Shown: in pieces, positions 38,401 to 46,857 of the stretch
How the letters are laid out: each line of letters begins with the position of its first letter
Numbering within the stretch: position 1 is the stretch's first letter
DNA from: Pigmentiphaga litoralis
Lineage (GTDB): Bacteria; Pseudomonadota; Gammaproteobacteria; Burkholderiales; Burkholderiaceae_B
Length of the DNA: 64,000 bases
Reading direction: 5' to 3'
NCBI RefSeq assembly: GCF_013408655.1
Contig: NZ_JACCBP010000001.1
Span: 1,364,001 to 1,428,000, forward strand
Program-made: the position numbers and the translations under genes
Notes under the pieces: generated by a model
What the model saw: the letters and a program-made list of their open reading frames with translations, nothing else
What the model was told of the DNA's origin: nothing
Databases searched by the model: none

Positions 38401-38947
38401 GGACGTGGCAGCCATGGCGCATTACCTGGCCAACCTGGATGGCGTGACCACGCACCAGGCCAGCGGGGCCCGCGAGGCCCTTGAAGCCAGCCAGGGCACG
38501 ACGTCCCGGCCCGGCATCGCACCGGGGCTGGCCCCTGCGCAGGACCCAGCCCTGCATGCGTCGATGCACGCTGCGGAACTGGCGCGCATCGAAGCCGCCA
38601 CCGCACCCCGCGCCAGGGTGTTCGATGCAGCGGGCGAACGGATCTTTGAAGGCGCCTGCGCGGTCTGCCACGAACCTCAGGCCGGACCGGCCCTGGCAGG
38701 CATCAAGCTGTCATTGGCCCTGAACACCAATCTGCACAGCGACCAGCCCGACAACGTCCTGCAGTCCATCCTGCAGGGCATCGACAGCCCGGCAAATGAT
38801 GCGCTGGGCGACATGCCTGCATTCGGCAGCACACTGAACGACCGGCAGATCGTGGACGTCGTCCACTACTTGCGGGACCGGTTTGCGCCGGACCGCCCGG
38901 CCTGGCGCAACGTCGAAGAACGATTGACGTCCCTGCGCAAGCATTGA
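35420..38947 (+). CDS. nicB: NicB-type cytochrome c fusion with degenerate molybdenum domain
   Basis: A 1175-residue protein laid out like P. putida NicB (Mo domain, then triheme cytochrome), but with an eroded Mo half. The usual first 200 residues are missing; it opens at GTTLHGVVLRPPRMDWDG. GCYGxNxADD has become GHAGAFDAAADAVLLSR, the REQEHxWEP block is lost, and the catalytic GAGE reads WTAAAG, so the Glu is gone. Two 15-bp repeat tracts encode Thr/Ser/Pro (about 262-326) and Gly-Asn-Asp-Ser-Thr (about 356-400) linkers. One membrane helix lies near residues 714-735. Heme sites CVVCH (767), CGACH (913) and CAVCH (1080) are intact. Probably an anchored electron acceptor; catalysis is likely supplied by the subunit at 30024. 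Start 35420 or 35426. Confidence 0.85.
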   Translation: MTMAQGLPARPGSADTRDLTPPDPGTTLHGVVLRPPRMDWDGQRYTGMTLRHADDRAVRTIPGVFPAVVDRHFAGVVAVSAVLADQGASRLVLEWNAPLRERKQTAGKTDAAGEAGAGQRVAGAAAAGTGVGVGVDVGADAVARAGTAGADTFSRDYAWPQPQAADACWAVAWVHTQGVSIWAPVVDAGALRVEIAALLSLAVDQVTVLPTGQPGHAGAFDAAADAVLLSRAVNRPVRVRSSMPAAAVMPTRLTATVQAAALATSTSPTSTSPTSPLPASTSPPSTLPASTSSTPPLPTPSLPTSTLPTSTLPTSTSRITTLQMTTGSPVVRRPSLARLLTSGAAGGIGPNGHLAGNDSTGNDSAGNASTRSASTGSESTGSESTGNDPASDSAASNTSTIGNASATPARAHTAHPVVPYDAVPAIDWHPDASLDNSSTGTTPEGLPAAQIFALESFIDELAATQGVDPVALRLTQLEQDPRGEALVRSVAERAGWVGGSRGAPHSTSPGPTRSARQSTSPGTSPGTFPRAPRGTGRGFAYSSVIDESSTPPSRTWSAWVADVAVDPASGSVAVTRVVVGHDVEHLAPGPVKHAQAPIERQIDGVTRALLAPPAGFDDWAGQAPASRSGDSPTSTAVMPSAAGTTDIAWVAPGGDVATARPLAWTAAAGLPAAAAVANAIYDATGVRLRQPPFNGDAVRQQLRGGTAAPERRIAYAWLGGIAAAAVGLTVAALPWRPAIAPVQAPDLSVYSAEAIERGRLVAAASDCVVCHTAPGGTPNAGGLHLDTPFGQIVTTNITPDVETGIGNWSYAAFERAMRQGIHRDGRHLYPAFPYTSFAKFSEADMTALYAYMMSQPAVRSTPAPTSLAFPYSIRPLMAGWNTLFHDDQPYKPDPTQSLQWNRGAYLVQGAGHCGACHTPRNALGAEQRGKPAFLAGGEAEGWEAPALNSLSRAPIPWNEGDFFQYLSTGFSPRHGSAAGPMGPVIHGLQQLPSVDVAAMAHYLANLDGVTTHQASGAREALEASQGTTSRPGIAPGLAPAQDPALHASMHAAELARIEAATAPRARVFDAAGERIFEGACAVCHEPQAGPALAGIKLSLALNTNLHSDQPDNVLQSILQGIDSPANDALGDMPAFGSTLNDRQIVDVVHYLRDRFAPDRPAWRNVEERLTSLRKH
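36203..36397. repeat. 15-bp in-frame tandem repeat, 13 units, inside the NicB-type fusion
   Basis: Unit TTGCCAACATCAACG, with three exact central copies and increasing divergence outward. In the gene frame it encodes LPTST/SPTST pentads; it replaces conserved Mo-domain sequence. Confidence 0.92.
36485..36619. repeat. 15-bp in-frame tandem repeat, 9 units, inside the NicB-type fusion
   Basis: Unit GGCAACGATTCAACC and variants, encoding GNDST/GSEST pentads, separated from the first array by about 87 bases. Confidence 0.92.
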
Positions 38948-38969
38948 TGCGTGCGCCCGGGCCGGCGGA

Positions 38970-39449
38970 TCAGTCCGCCGTGTCCAGCCCCATCTTGCGC
39001 AGCAGGTAGATGATCGCCACCCGTTCGGCGGGGTTCAGATCCCCGAAGGTCAGTTCCGTGATCTCATCCGCAAAGGGCTCCATTTCCTGCACCAGCCCGG
39101 CGCCTTCCGGGGTCAGCGACACGACCACCTTGCGCCGGTCGCTCGGATCGTGGTCGACGGACAGCAGCCCCCGCGTCTTGAGCCGGTCGATCACCCCGCG
39201 AATCGTGGCCTGATCGATGGCCGTGATCTTGACGATATCGCTGAGCGAGCAGCCGCCCTTGTCGCGCACGGCGCACAGCGTGACGAACTGCGCGGCTGTC
39301 AGTTGCGAGTCGGGAATGATCTGCTGGAACAGGGCCATGTGCCGCTGATAGGCGCGGCGCAGCAGATGCCCGACCTGGTCTGAAAAAACATAGGCCGGTT
39401 CGGGGGGCGGCGCGACTGACGTCGCGCGCTTGCGGGAAGAAGGAGGCAT
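38970..39449 (-). CDS. nicR: MarR-family regulator, NicR/BpsR-like
   Basis: A 159-residue winged-helix repressor. It shares with NicR of Pseudomonas and BpsR of Bordetella, from memory, DQVGHLLRRAYQRHMALFQQ, LTAAQFVTLCAVRD, TAIDQATIRGVIDRLKTRGL, DPSDRRKVVVSLT and ERVAIIYLLRKM. Those regulators repress nicotinate genes and are released by 6-hydroxynicotinate, so the same role is inferred here. The ATG at 39449 is chosen over a TTG at 39503; the N-terminal 20 residues are Pro/Arg-rich and variable. It is convergent with the NicB-type fusion, 22 bases away. Confidence 0.9.
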   Translation of the reverse strand: MPPSSRKRATSVAPPPEPAYVFSDQVGHLLRRAYQRHMALFQQIIPDSQLTAAQFVTLCAVRDKGGCSLSDIVKITAIDQATIRGVIDRLKTRGLLSVDHDPSDRRKVVVSLTPEGAGLVQEMEPFADEITELTFGDLNPAERVAIIYLLRKMGLDTAD

Positions 39450-39512
39450 CGGGGCGGCAACGAGAGAGCGACGTGCCGCCTGCGGCGGACTGCCGACAGG
39501 CAAGGAAAACGC

Positions 39513-39669
39513 GTGTACACATTATATCGGCACACATCGCGCCGACACAAGGAAAGCAGGCGCTTGATTGCGGGCTGACCAAGCCTGGCTGTGCATTGCG
39601 CGCCTTCAAGTCAACGCCGAAGCAGGCCGCAAAACGCGCACAAGATCGAGCGTCAACGCTGCATTCTGG
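39513..39669. promoter_or_regulatory. Upstream region of the MarR gene with shared nic-motif elements
   Basis: GTGTACAC at 39513-39520 repeats the palindromic core found before nicC. ACGCTGCATTCTGG at 39656-39669 is identical over 14 bases to 33491-33504 in the nicX promoter region. The first element lies 64 bases upstream of the MarR start and is next to the AT-rich ATTATAT, so it may be the autoregulatory site. Confidence 0.6.
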
Positions 39670-39701
39670 TGCGCATTAGCGGATGCGGTGAGCGGCACCC
39701 C

Positions 39702-40361
39702 TCACGCCGAGGTGTCGATACAGACCTTGCGCAAGACTGCGTCGGTGATGAAGGCCTGCCAGTCCACCAGGGCGTCGTCGGTCATCAGGTTTTCACCCAA
39801 GAAGGAACTGAGCGTGTAGCGATTCGAGTTGTAGAAGTAGCCCAGCGACGCGATCATCAGATAGAGGTTGCGCACGCTGATGTCTTCACGGAACAGGCCT
39901 TGCGCCTGACCGGCCTCCAGCACCGGCTGCAGCATCGACAGGGTCGCGTCCGACATGCTTTTGACATTGACCGACTTCTTGACATGAATGCCGCGATGCA
40001 GGTTTTCGGACCCCAGCAGGGCCACGAATTCCGGATGGGTCAGGTAATAGCGCCAGGTGAAATCGACGATGCGGCTGAGCGCGGCCACCGGGTCCGAGGT
40101 GTCCAGCTGCAGGCGGCGTTCGGCCTCGTTGAACTGTTCGTACAGCGTTTCCAGCACTTCGACGAACAGCTTTTCCTTGCTGCCGAAGTAGTAATAGATC
40201 ATCCGGTCATGCGACTTGGCGAGCTTCGAGATGCTGTCGACGCGGCCACCGGCAAAGCCGCTTTTCGCAAAGACCTTGATGGCCGCTTTCAGGATTTTCT
40301 GACGTGTCTGCTGGGCCTGCTGTGCGCGTACCCCCAGACCGCTCTGCGCGTTAGCCTTCAT
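39702..40361 (-). CDS. TetR-family regulator (NicS-like)
   Basis: A 219-residue regulator. The N-terminal helix-turn-helix (QTRQKILKAAIKVFAKSGFA, then ISKLAKSHDRMIYYYFGSKE) is followed by a helical effector domain (FNEAERRLQL, LTHPEFVALLGSENLHRG, LYLMIASLGYFYNSNRYTLS). The HDRMIYYYFGSKE pattern and position resemble NicS, the TetR repressor of nicAB in Pseudomonas; that link is from memory and moderate. The ATG at 40361 (MKANAQSG) is preferred to the 40409 start. It lies upstream of the MarR gene on the same strand, with a 252-base gap. Confidence 0.8.
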   Translation of the reverse strand: MKANAQSGLGVRAQQAQQTRQKILKAAIKVFAKSGFAGGRVDSISKLAKSHDRMIYYYFGSKEKLFVEVLETLYEQFNEAERRLQLDTSDPVAALSRIVDFTWRYYLTHPEFVALLGSENLHRGIHVKKSVNVKSMSDATLSMLQPVLEAGQAQGLFREDISVRNLYLMIASLGYFYNSNRYTLSSFLGENLMTDDALVDWQAFITDAVLRKVCIDTSA

Positions 40362-40497
40362 GGTTTCCGATCTTGGCGACGGTTGGATCAATGTGCGGGT
40401 GAGGGCCAAGGGCCCGACCGCTCTCCTTTGCGATCGCTGATTCTAGGGGATTTGCGGCGCAGCATCCATCACAACCATGCGCCATGCGCCCGCATCA

Positions 40498-41871
40498 TCA
40501 GCGTACTGCGTGTCGCGGCGGCCGGCGCCTGCCCGCGTCGCGCAGCGACATGCCGGCCGTCTCGGCCAGGAACACCAGCGCAATCGCACCGATCACGCAC
40601 GCGCCCATCATGTAATAGGCTGGAAAGAGTTCATCGCCCGTTGCGCGGATCAGTCCGCTGTTCAGCGCCGGGGCCGTGCCGCCGAACAACGACGTCGCCA
40701 CGTTGTAGGCCAGCGCAAAGCCAGCGAACCGCACCCGCGTCGGGAACATGGCCGGAAAGGTGGCGGAAATGGTGGCCAGCTGGGGCACGTACAGCACGCC
40801 CAGCAGCGCAAAGCCGATGATCGCTCCGGTCATGCCGGTCGCCATCAACTGGTACAGCGGCACCACCAGCACGAACAGCCCGATCAGCGACGCCCACCAC
40901 AAGGGCTTGCGCCCGACCCGATCGGACAGCGCACCGGCAAACGGCAGCAACACCATCATGAACAGCATGCCGACAATCGGCACCACCAGGGCTTCATTGG
41001 GCGAGAGCCCGAGCCGCCGCTGCAGATAGGTCGGCATGTAGCTCAACAAGGTGTAATTCACAACATTCAGTGCAATGACGAGTCCGCTCATCACCAGCAG
41101 TTCGCGCCAGTAGCCGGTGAACAGGTCCTTCAGTCCGCCTGAATGCGTGGGCGGCGCGGCATGCGCTGCGGCGTCGGCACTGGCTTCGCGAAACACCGGC
41201 GTGTCTTCCATCTTGGACCGCAGATACAGTCCGATCAGCCCCATCGGCGCCGCCACCAGGAAAGGAATTCGCCAGCCCCAGGCGTGCATGGCCTCGTCTC
41301 CCAAGGCCAGCGAAAATCCCAGCATGAGCAAGGCGCCTGCCGAAAACCCCGCCAACGTGCCGAACTCCAGGAAGCTGCCACACCAGCCGCGCTTGTTGTC
41401 GGGGGCGTATTCGGCCATGAAGGTGGCCGCGCCGCCGTATTCGCCGCCTGTCGAAAATCCCTGGATCATGCGCAGCACCACCAGCAAGGTGGGCGCCCAG
41501 AAGCCGATGCTGTCGTAAGAAGGAATGAGGCCCACGCACAAGGTCGCGCCCGACATCATCAGGATGGTCAGGGCCAGGACGGACTTGCGTCCCAGCCGGT
41601 CACCCAGGGGACCCCAGAACAATCCGCCCAGCGGCCTGACCAGGAAAGAGATCGCGAAGGTCGCCAGCGCAAACAGCGTGGCTTCATCGGTCGACCCGGG
41701 AAACAGCGCCGCCGACAGGTAGGTCACCCCGTAGGCGTAGATGCCGTAATCGAACCACTCGGTCGCGTTGCCCATCGCCGAGGCGCCGATCGCACGCCTC
41801 AAGGTCGAGGGGCTGACGGCCGCGGGGGTGTCGTTGCGGGACGAGTCGGTGCGATTGGCGATCCATGGCAC
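40498..41871 (-). CDS. MHS-type major facilitator transporter (ProP/ShiA-like)
   Basis: A 457-residue, 12-helix symporter of the metabolite:H+ symporter family. Diagnostic features are GNATEWFDYGIYAYGVTYLS in helix one, FLVRPLGGLFWGPLGDRLGR and RMIQGFSTGGEYGGAATFMAEYAP. Relatives carry betaine, shikimate, aromatic or dicarboxylic acids; near the nic genes it could import a pyridine carboxylate, but this is inference. The GTG start at 41871 has AAGGAG ten bases upstream; the ATG often picked lies two codons out of phase. It is located 136 bases upstream of the TetR gene's start, on the same strand. Confidence 0.9.
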   Translation of the reverse strand: MPWIANRTDSSRNDTPAAVSPSTLRRAIGASAMGNATEWFDYGIYAYGVTYLSAALFPGSTDEATLFALATFAISFLVRPLGGLFWGPLGDRLGRKSVLALTILMMSGATLCVGLIPSYDSIGFWAPTLLVVLRMIQGFSTGGEYGGAATFMAEYAPDNKRGWCGSFLEFGTLAGFSAGALLMLGFSLALGDEAMHAWGWRIPFLVAAPMGLIGLYLRSKMEDTPVFREASADAAAHAAPPTHSGGLKDLFTGYWRELLVMSGLVIALNVVNYTLLSYMPTYLQRRLGLSPNEALVVPIVGMLFMMVLLPFAGALSDRVGRKPLWWASLIGLFVLVVPLYQLMATGMTGAIIGFALLGVLYVPQLATISATFPAMFPTRVRFAGFALAYNVATSLFGGTAPALNSGLIRATGDELFPAYYMMGACVIGAIALVFLAETAGMSLRDAGRRRPPRHAVR

Positions 41872-41986
41872 TGGCGGGGTTCTCCTTGCGAAATCATTGG
41901 GACAGCCGGAATTGTAGGGGACGCCCCCGCATGATCCAAACCGACGTGTACTGATGATGTCCCGCCACCCATCGCGTCACACGCGT

Positions 41987-43147
41987 TCAGCCCCGGAACT
42001 GGAAGTCCTCGAAACGGTGCAAGGCCTCGTCGATCTGGCGCTGGTGCCGCGCCGCGCTGCCCTCGCCCACCCAGGTCCACTGCTGGATCTGCAGGCGACG
42101 CTGCGCGCGGTCTGCCTTGATGTCGATCGCGGCGACAATCTGGTCGCCCGCAAGCACCGGCAACGTGAAATAGCCGAAGATGCGTTTGTCCTTGGGCACA
42201 TAGGCTTCGAACCGATGCAGATAGCCAAAGAGCCGGTCCAGCCGCTTGCGCTGGATGATCAGCGGATCGAACGGCGACAGGATATGCGTCGTGCCGGGGT
42301 CGACGGGGGGCAGCGGCGCGAGGTCCGCGGGACGCATCCAATGCGTGGCCGTGCGATCCCCTTCCAGCAGGACCGGCAGCAATTCGCCGCGGCGCACCCG
42401 GGTGTCGATCAGGGCGTGCACGGCCGGTTTGCGCGGCGCGTCCAGGCGGCAAACCGAGTCCAGGCTGACCAGCCCTTGCGCGCGCAATGCCCGGTCCAGC
42501 ACATAGCCCGTACACTGAGCCGTCGTGGCCGCCCTGGGTGGCTGCGTCCACCCGAAATGCCGGGCCGTCAGCTCGTACCGCTTCAGCATGCCCGTGCGCT
42601 CGCTGATCGTCAGCGCGCCTGCAAAGAAGGCGGCCTGCAGGGCACGCCGGGACGGCTTGCGGCTACCCCACAGGTGGTCCTTCTCTTGCTCGACATCATC
42701 ATCGATGTCACGCAGCGACAGTGCGCCGGTGTCGCGCACCCGGCGGACGATCTTGCGCACGTCCTCGGCCGGCGCCGTGCGGTAGGCGCTGCGGGGGGAC
42801 AGCCGGTGCTGTTTCATTTCGGCAAGAAAGAACGGCATATCGCGGGTCGGCACATACGACAGCGCGTGCGTCCAATACTCGAAGACCGTCTTGTCTATCG
42901 TTTGCGCGCCATGCAGGTCGGCCCGCCGGTAGTCCGGAATGCGTGACCACAGGATGTGGTGATGGCACCGCTCAATCACCTGGATGGTGTCTATCTGGAC
43001 ATAGCCCAGACGTTCGACCGCGCGGCGCACGGCGTCGGCGCCGGACTCGCCCTGCATGCTGAACGGCGCGGAAACATCGAGCCGCTGGGCGCGCAGCCAG
43101 ATGCGGCGGGCGTGGGAAAGGGATAGCGGGACAGCAGAGGACGGCAT
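41987..43147 (-). CDS. YcaQ/AlkX-family winged-helix DNA glycosylase
   Basis: A 386-residue HTH_42 protein. E. coli YcaQ (AlkX) unhooks DNA interstrand crosslinks and bulky N-alkyl lesions. The catalytic Gln-x-Asp motif is visible at about residue 51 in GYVQIDTIQVIERCHHHILW; further family text is YWTHALSYVP, ARHFGWTQPPRA and LSPFDPLIIQRKRLDRLFGY. Length is close to YcaQ (410). It is a single gene between the MHS transporter and the REC-EAL gene, all leftward; no DNA-repair neighbours. Confidence 0.9.
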   Translation of the reverse strand: MPSSAVPLSLSHARRIWLRAQRLDVSAPFSMQGESGADAVRRAVERLGYVQIDTIQVIERCHHHILWSRIPDYRRADLHGAQTIDKTVFEYWTHALSYVPTRDMPFFLAEMKQHRLSPRSAYRTAPAEDVRKIVRRVRDTGALSLRDIDDDVEQEKDHLWGSRKPSRRALQAAFFAGALTISERTGMLKRYELTARHFGWTQPPRAATTAQCTGYVLDRALRAQGLVSLDSVCRLDAPRKPAVHALIDTRVRRGELLPVLLEGDRTATHWMRPADLAPLPPVDPGTTHILSPFDPLIIQRKRLDRLFGYLHRFEAYVPKDKRIFGYFTLPVLAGDQIVAAIDIKADRAQRRLQIQQWTWVGEGSAARHQRQIDEALHRFEDFQFRG

Positions 43148-43255
43148 GACAAGGGCATCCGGAACAGGACGGTAGCCGGCCGCATTCTACGCCTTCGCCC
43201 GCACGCCCTGCCGCAGGGGATCCCTGGCGGCTGCAGCGCGCAAGGCGTCAGGTGC

Positions 43256-44509
43256 TCACCAGAGACGCCGCCCGATCAGCGGCGGGATCGCCTCCGCGGG
43301 CAACGCCGCGCTGATCAGATGTCCTTGCACCTCATCGCATCCAGCCAGCGCGGCCTGCGCCAGGTGGGCCGTGGATTCGACCCCCTCGGCCGTCACCGTC
43401 ATGCCCAGCTCCGACCCCAGGCGCGTGCAGGCTTCCAGCACTGCGCGTGATGCCCGGCACGCGTCCGCGCGGGCGACGAAGCTGCGGTCCACCTTCAGCT
43501 CGGTAAAGGGGCCATTGGCCAACAGGTCAAGCGAGTTGTGGCCGGTTCCCACATCGTCGATGGCCAGGCCGAACCCGGCCAGCCGCAAGCCCGCCGCGGC
43601 GCGGTAGAACGCGTTCTTGTCGATGATAGGCGCGGTCTCGGTGATCTCGAGCGTGATCGCTTCGGGCTGGCTGCCCGCGCGGCGCACGACCTCGATCAGG
43701 CTTTCCACCGCGCGCGGCGCTTCGACCACGGTGGCCGGCACGTTCACCGACACGGCCGTGCAGGATCCCTGGCGCGCCCACCCGGACTGCTCGGCCGCGG
43801 CCAGGCCAAGCATGCGATGGGTCAGCTCGGTCATGCGTCCTTGCGCGGACACGGCCGCCATGAATGCATCAGGCGCCAGCAAGCCCAGCTCGGGATGGCG
43901 CAAGCGGGCCAGCGCTTCGACGCCGGTCAACCGGTTCGTCATCAGGGACATCTTGGGCTGATAGGCGACGCGCAGACAACCGGTGGACAGCAAGGCGGCC
44001 ATGTCCAGGGGGCCATGCGCCCGGGTGCGTGGCGGGCAGGGCAAGGCCTGCGGCGGGGGCACCAAGGGCGCGCGCCGCTCGGCCAGGTCGTCGAGCGACG
44101 CGCGCAGCACCTCCACCAGCAGGCCTTCCCGCAAGGGGTGCGGCACGCAGTCATGGATGCGCAGATCGCGCGTCACGGCAAACTTCCGGGCGGTCCGCAG
44201 CAACGCCGCATCGGCATCGCCAGCCACCAGAATCCGGATATCGGCGCACAGGGCCGCGGCCTGATCGAGCAGCTGGATGCCGTTGAGCTGAGGCATGACC
44301 AGGTCGACGATCAGCAGATCGAACGCCCGGGTACGCATGAGCGCGAGCGCCTGGAAGCCATTGGCGGCGTCGTCGATGTGGCCCACCCCTGCGTCACGCA
44401 GTTCCAGCTTGATGCGTTCGCGATGGACGGTCTGGCTTTGAACAACCAGCACGCGAAGGCTGGCCAGTGCCTCGGTTTCCAGATAGGTATCGACGTCGAA
44501 TTGCCACAT
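43256..44509 (-). CDS. REC-EAL response regulator (cyclic-di-GMP phosphodiesterase type)
   Basis: A 417-residue two-domain protein. The receiver domain (residues 15-135) has LLIVDLVMPQLNG with the phospho-acceptor Asp. The EAL domain (about 170-410) carries VEALARLRHP, SVNVPA, LEITETA, IDDVGTGHNSL, KVDRSFV and AEGVES, so the metal and substrate residues appear complete and hydrolysis of c-di-GMP is likely. DDVGTG in place of DDFGTG is a mild variation. The start at 44509 is preferred for its GAGGG ribosome site; longer frames reach 44599. No kinase is adjacent. Confidence 0.88.
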   Translation of the reverse strand: MWQFDVDTYLETEALASLRVLVVQSQTVHRERIKLELRDAGVGHIDDAANGFQALALMRTRAFDLLIVDLVMPQLNGIQLLDQAAALCADIRILVAGDADAALLRTARKFAVTRDLRIHDCVPHPLREGLLVEVLRASLDDLAERRAPLVPPPQALPCPPRTRAHGPLDMAALLSTGCLRVAYQPKMSLMTNRLTGVEALARLRHPELGLLAPDAFMAAVSAQGRMTELTHRMLGLAAAEQSGWARQGSCTAVSVNVPATVVEAPRAVESLIEVVRRAGSQPEAITLEITETAPIIDKNAFYRAAAGLRLAGFGLAIDDVGTGHNSLDLLANGPFTELKVDRSFVARADACRASRAVLEACTRLGSELGMTVTAEGVESTAHLAQAALAGCDEVQGHLISAALPAEAIPPLIGRRLW

Positions 44510-44714
44510 GGCATGCCCTCGTTGGTTCATAGGATCCGGGTTCGTAGTGGGCTCAACTGTCGCGCAGCAACGCGGGCGCGTACATCGTAAAACGTCCATA
44601 CCCGGGCCGCCCGCGGCCGGCGCGCTACGATGGAGGGCTCGCGGGCACCGGTTTTGCTCCTCTTGCCTGCTCCGCGTGTTCCTGCCCCCCGCATCCGTTT
44701 TTCCTCAAGCACCA

Positions 44715-46565
44715 ATGATCCGCAAAAAACGCATTTCCCCCTCCCCCCCGGGCGGCACCCGCTATGCCGGCAGCCGGGTCTTCAAGGACGTTCTGGGCTT
44801 TACGCTGTTGCACTGGCGCCGGCAGCCGTGGCGCATCGCCCTGATCGCCGGGCTGGTGCTGCTGTCGGCACTGGCCGATGTCATGACGCCGCTGTATGCC
44901 GGACGCCTGGTCGACGCCGTCGCATCCGGCGCGGCCAGCGACGAGACCGCGTGGACCGCCGCCGTGACCGCTTTCTGGATGCTCGCGGCGTTGGGCCTGG
45001 GCGGGACGCTGTTCCGACAAGCTGTGTTCTTCAACATCATCAAGCTGACCTTGAAAATGATGAGCGACATCGCGGCCAACAGCTTCCATCGCATCCAGCG
45101 CTTTTCCACCAACTGGCATGCCAACAGCTTTGCCGGATCAACCGTGCGCAAGATCACCCGCGGCATGTGGGCCCTGGACCTGCTCAACGACACCTTGCTG
45201 GTCGCCCTCTTCCCGTCGATCATCATGTTGATCGGCGCAACCATCATGCTGGGGCTGCACTGGCCGCTGATGGGACTGGTCGTGGGCATCGGGTCGGTCT
45301 GTTTCGTCGGCATCATTGTGGCCATGTCGCTGGGATACGTTGCGCCGGCGGCCCGCCTGGCCAACGCGTGGGATACCCGCATGGGCGGCGCGCTGGCCGA
45401 CGCCATCAGCTGCAATCCGGTGGTCAAGGCCTTTGGTGCAGAGGCTCGCGAAGAAACCCGGCTGGCGCGCGTCGTGGCCAAGTGGCGGCTGCGCACGCGG
45501 CGCACCTGGATCCGCGGCACGCTCAATGGCGGACTGCAAGGCGCGCTGCTGGTGTTGATGCAGGCCGCCATGCTGGGCACCGCCCTGCTCATGTGGTCGC
45601 GCAACCAGGCCAGCGTCGGCGACATCACCTTCGCGCTCACCATGTTCTTTGTGCTGAAAGGCTATCTGCGCGATGTCGGCATGCACATCCGCAACCTGCA
45701 GCGGTCGGTCAACGACATGGAAGAGCTGGTGTCGCTGGAAAGTCAGCCGCTGGGGGTCGAAGATCGGCCGGGTGCGGGCGACATCACCATCCGCGACGGC
45801 GAGATCCGCTTCAACGACGTGACGTTCCGCTATGGACCGCATGCCACGCCGCTGTATGAGCACTTTTCCATGCGTATCGCCCCCGGTGAACGCGTGGGCC
45901 TGGTGGGGCATTCAGGGTCGGGCAAGACCACCTTCATCAAGCTGATCCAGCGTCTGTACGACATCGACGCCGGCACCATCACCATCGACGGCCAGGACAT
46001 TGCCGGGGTCAGGCAGATGTCCTTGCGCAGCCAGATCGCCATCGTGCAACAGGAACCGGTGCTGTTCCACCGGTCCTTGTCCGAGAACATTGCCTATGCG
46101 CGGCCCGGCGCCACGCAGGCCCAGATCGAAGCCGCGGCGCGGCAGGCCAGTGCGCACGACTTTATTTCGGCACTGCCTAAGGGGTACGACACACTGGTGG
46201 GTGAACGCGGCGTGAAGCTGTCGGGCGGCGAACGCCAGCGGGTGGCGATCGCGCGCGCCTTCCTGGCCGATGCGCCGATCCTGATTTTTGACGAGGCGAC
46301 ATCGAGCCTGGACAGCGAGAGCGAAGTGTTGATTCAGCAGGCCATGGAAAGGCTGATGGAAGGACGCACGACGCTGGTCGTTGCCCACCGCCTGTCGACG
46401 GTACGTGCACTGGATCGGCTGCTGGTGCTGGATCGCGGCAAGGTGATCGAGGAAGGCAGCCACGATCAGTTGATCCGCCGCGAAGGCGGGCTGTACCGCC
46501 GGCTGTTCGAGCGTCAGGCGCTGGAACTGACCAAGGGATTTGCCGGCGACGCCGTGGCGCTTTGA
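44715..46565 (+). CDS. ABC exporter with fused membrane and ATPase domains
   Basis: A 616-residue half-transporter of the MsbA/MdlB type. Six helices span residues 25-320 (LIAGLVLLSALADVMTPLYA, FPSIIMLIGATIMLGLHWPL). The ATPase domain spans 370-600: Walker A GHSGSGKTTF, Q-loop IVQQEPVLFHRSLSENIAYA, signature LSGGERQRVAIARAFL, Walker B ILIFDEATSSLDSE and switch His in VAHRLSTV. It probably acts as a homodimer exporting lipids, peptides or drugs. The ATG at 44715 has no clear ribosome site, but upstream frame text (44508 onward) is not protein-like. Confidence 0.93.
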   Translation: MIRKKRISPSPPGGTRYAGSRVFKDVLGFTLLHWRRQPWRIALIAGLVLLSALADVMTPLYAGRLVDAVASGAASDETAWTAAVTAFWMLAALGLGGTLFRQAVFFNIIKLTLKMMSDIAANSFHRIQRFSTNWHANSFAGSTVRKITRGMWALDLLNDTLLVALFPSIIMLIGATIMLGLHWPLMGLVVGIGSVCFVGIIVAMSLGYVAPAARLANAWDTRMGGALADAISCNPVVKAFGAEAREETRLARVVAKWRLRTRRTWIRGTLNGGLQGALLVLMQAAMLGTALLMWSRNQASVGDITFALTMFFVLKGYLRDVGMHIRNLQRSVNDMEELVSLESQPLGVEDRPGAGDITIRDGEIRFNDVTFRYGPHATPLYEHFSMRIAPGERVGLVGHSGSGKTTFIKLIQRLYDIDAGTITIDGQDIAGVRQMSLRSQIAIVQQEPVLFHRSLSENIAYARPGATQAQIEAAARQASAHDFISALPKGYDTLVGERGVKLSGGERQRVAIARAFLADAPILIFDEATSSLDSESEVLIQQAMERLMEGRTTLVVAHRLSTVRALDRLLVLDRGKVIEEGSHDQLIRREGGLYRRLFERQALELTKGFAGDAVAL

Positions 46566-46658
46566 CCGGTCATTGAAAGGCAGGGCTGTAAAAACTGCCA
46601 AGGACGGCACGGGCGATAGGGCCTCCTGGAAGTCCCATCGCCGGTCGCCGCCACCTTA

Positions 46659-46841
46659 TTACTTGCGTTGCTTCAGGTGCTTTTCGACATCGGCCGCCAT
46701 CGGCCCGACCGCGCTGACGGCCGCGCGCAACTCGTCAGGTGTCACGCCAAATTTCTTGGACCAGTCATGCAGTTCATAGTCCTCATGGACGTTGATGCGC
46801 AAACGGTCAGCTTGCCCTACGGCGCTTTTATCATCGGACAT
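46659..46841 (-). CDS. DUF3606 small protein, 60 residues
   Basis: A short acidic protein of the DUF3606 family: DRLRINVHEDYELHDWSKKF, then GVTPDELRAAVSAVG and a KHLKQRK tail. Function is unknown; members are widespread in Proteobacteria and sometimes stress-associated. AAAGGAGG precedes the ATG at good spacing, which supports expression and sets the start. It lies 16 bases downstream of the LysR gene on the same strand and is convergent with the ABC exporter. Confidence 0.85.
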   Translation of the reverse strand: MSDDKSAVGQADRLRINVHEDYELHDWSKKFGVTPDELRAAVSAVGPMAADVEKHLKQRK

Positions 46842-46857
46842 GGATGCCTCCTTTGGG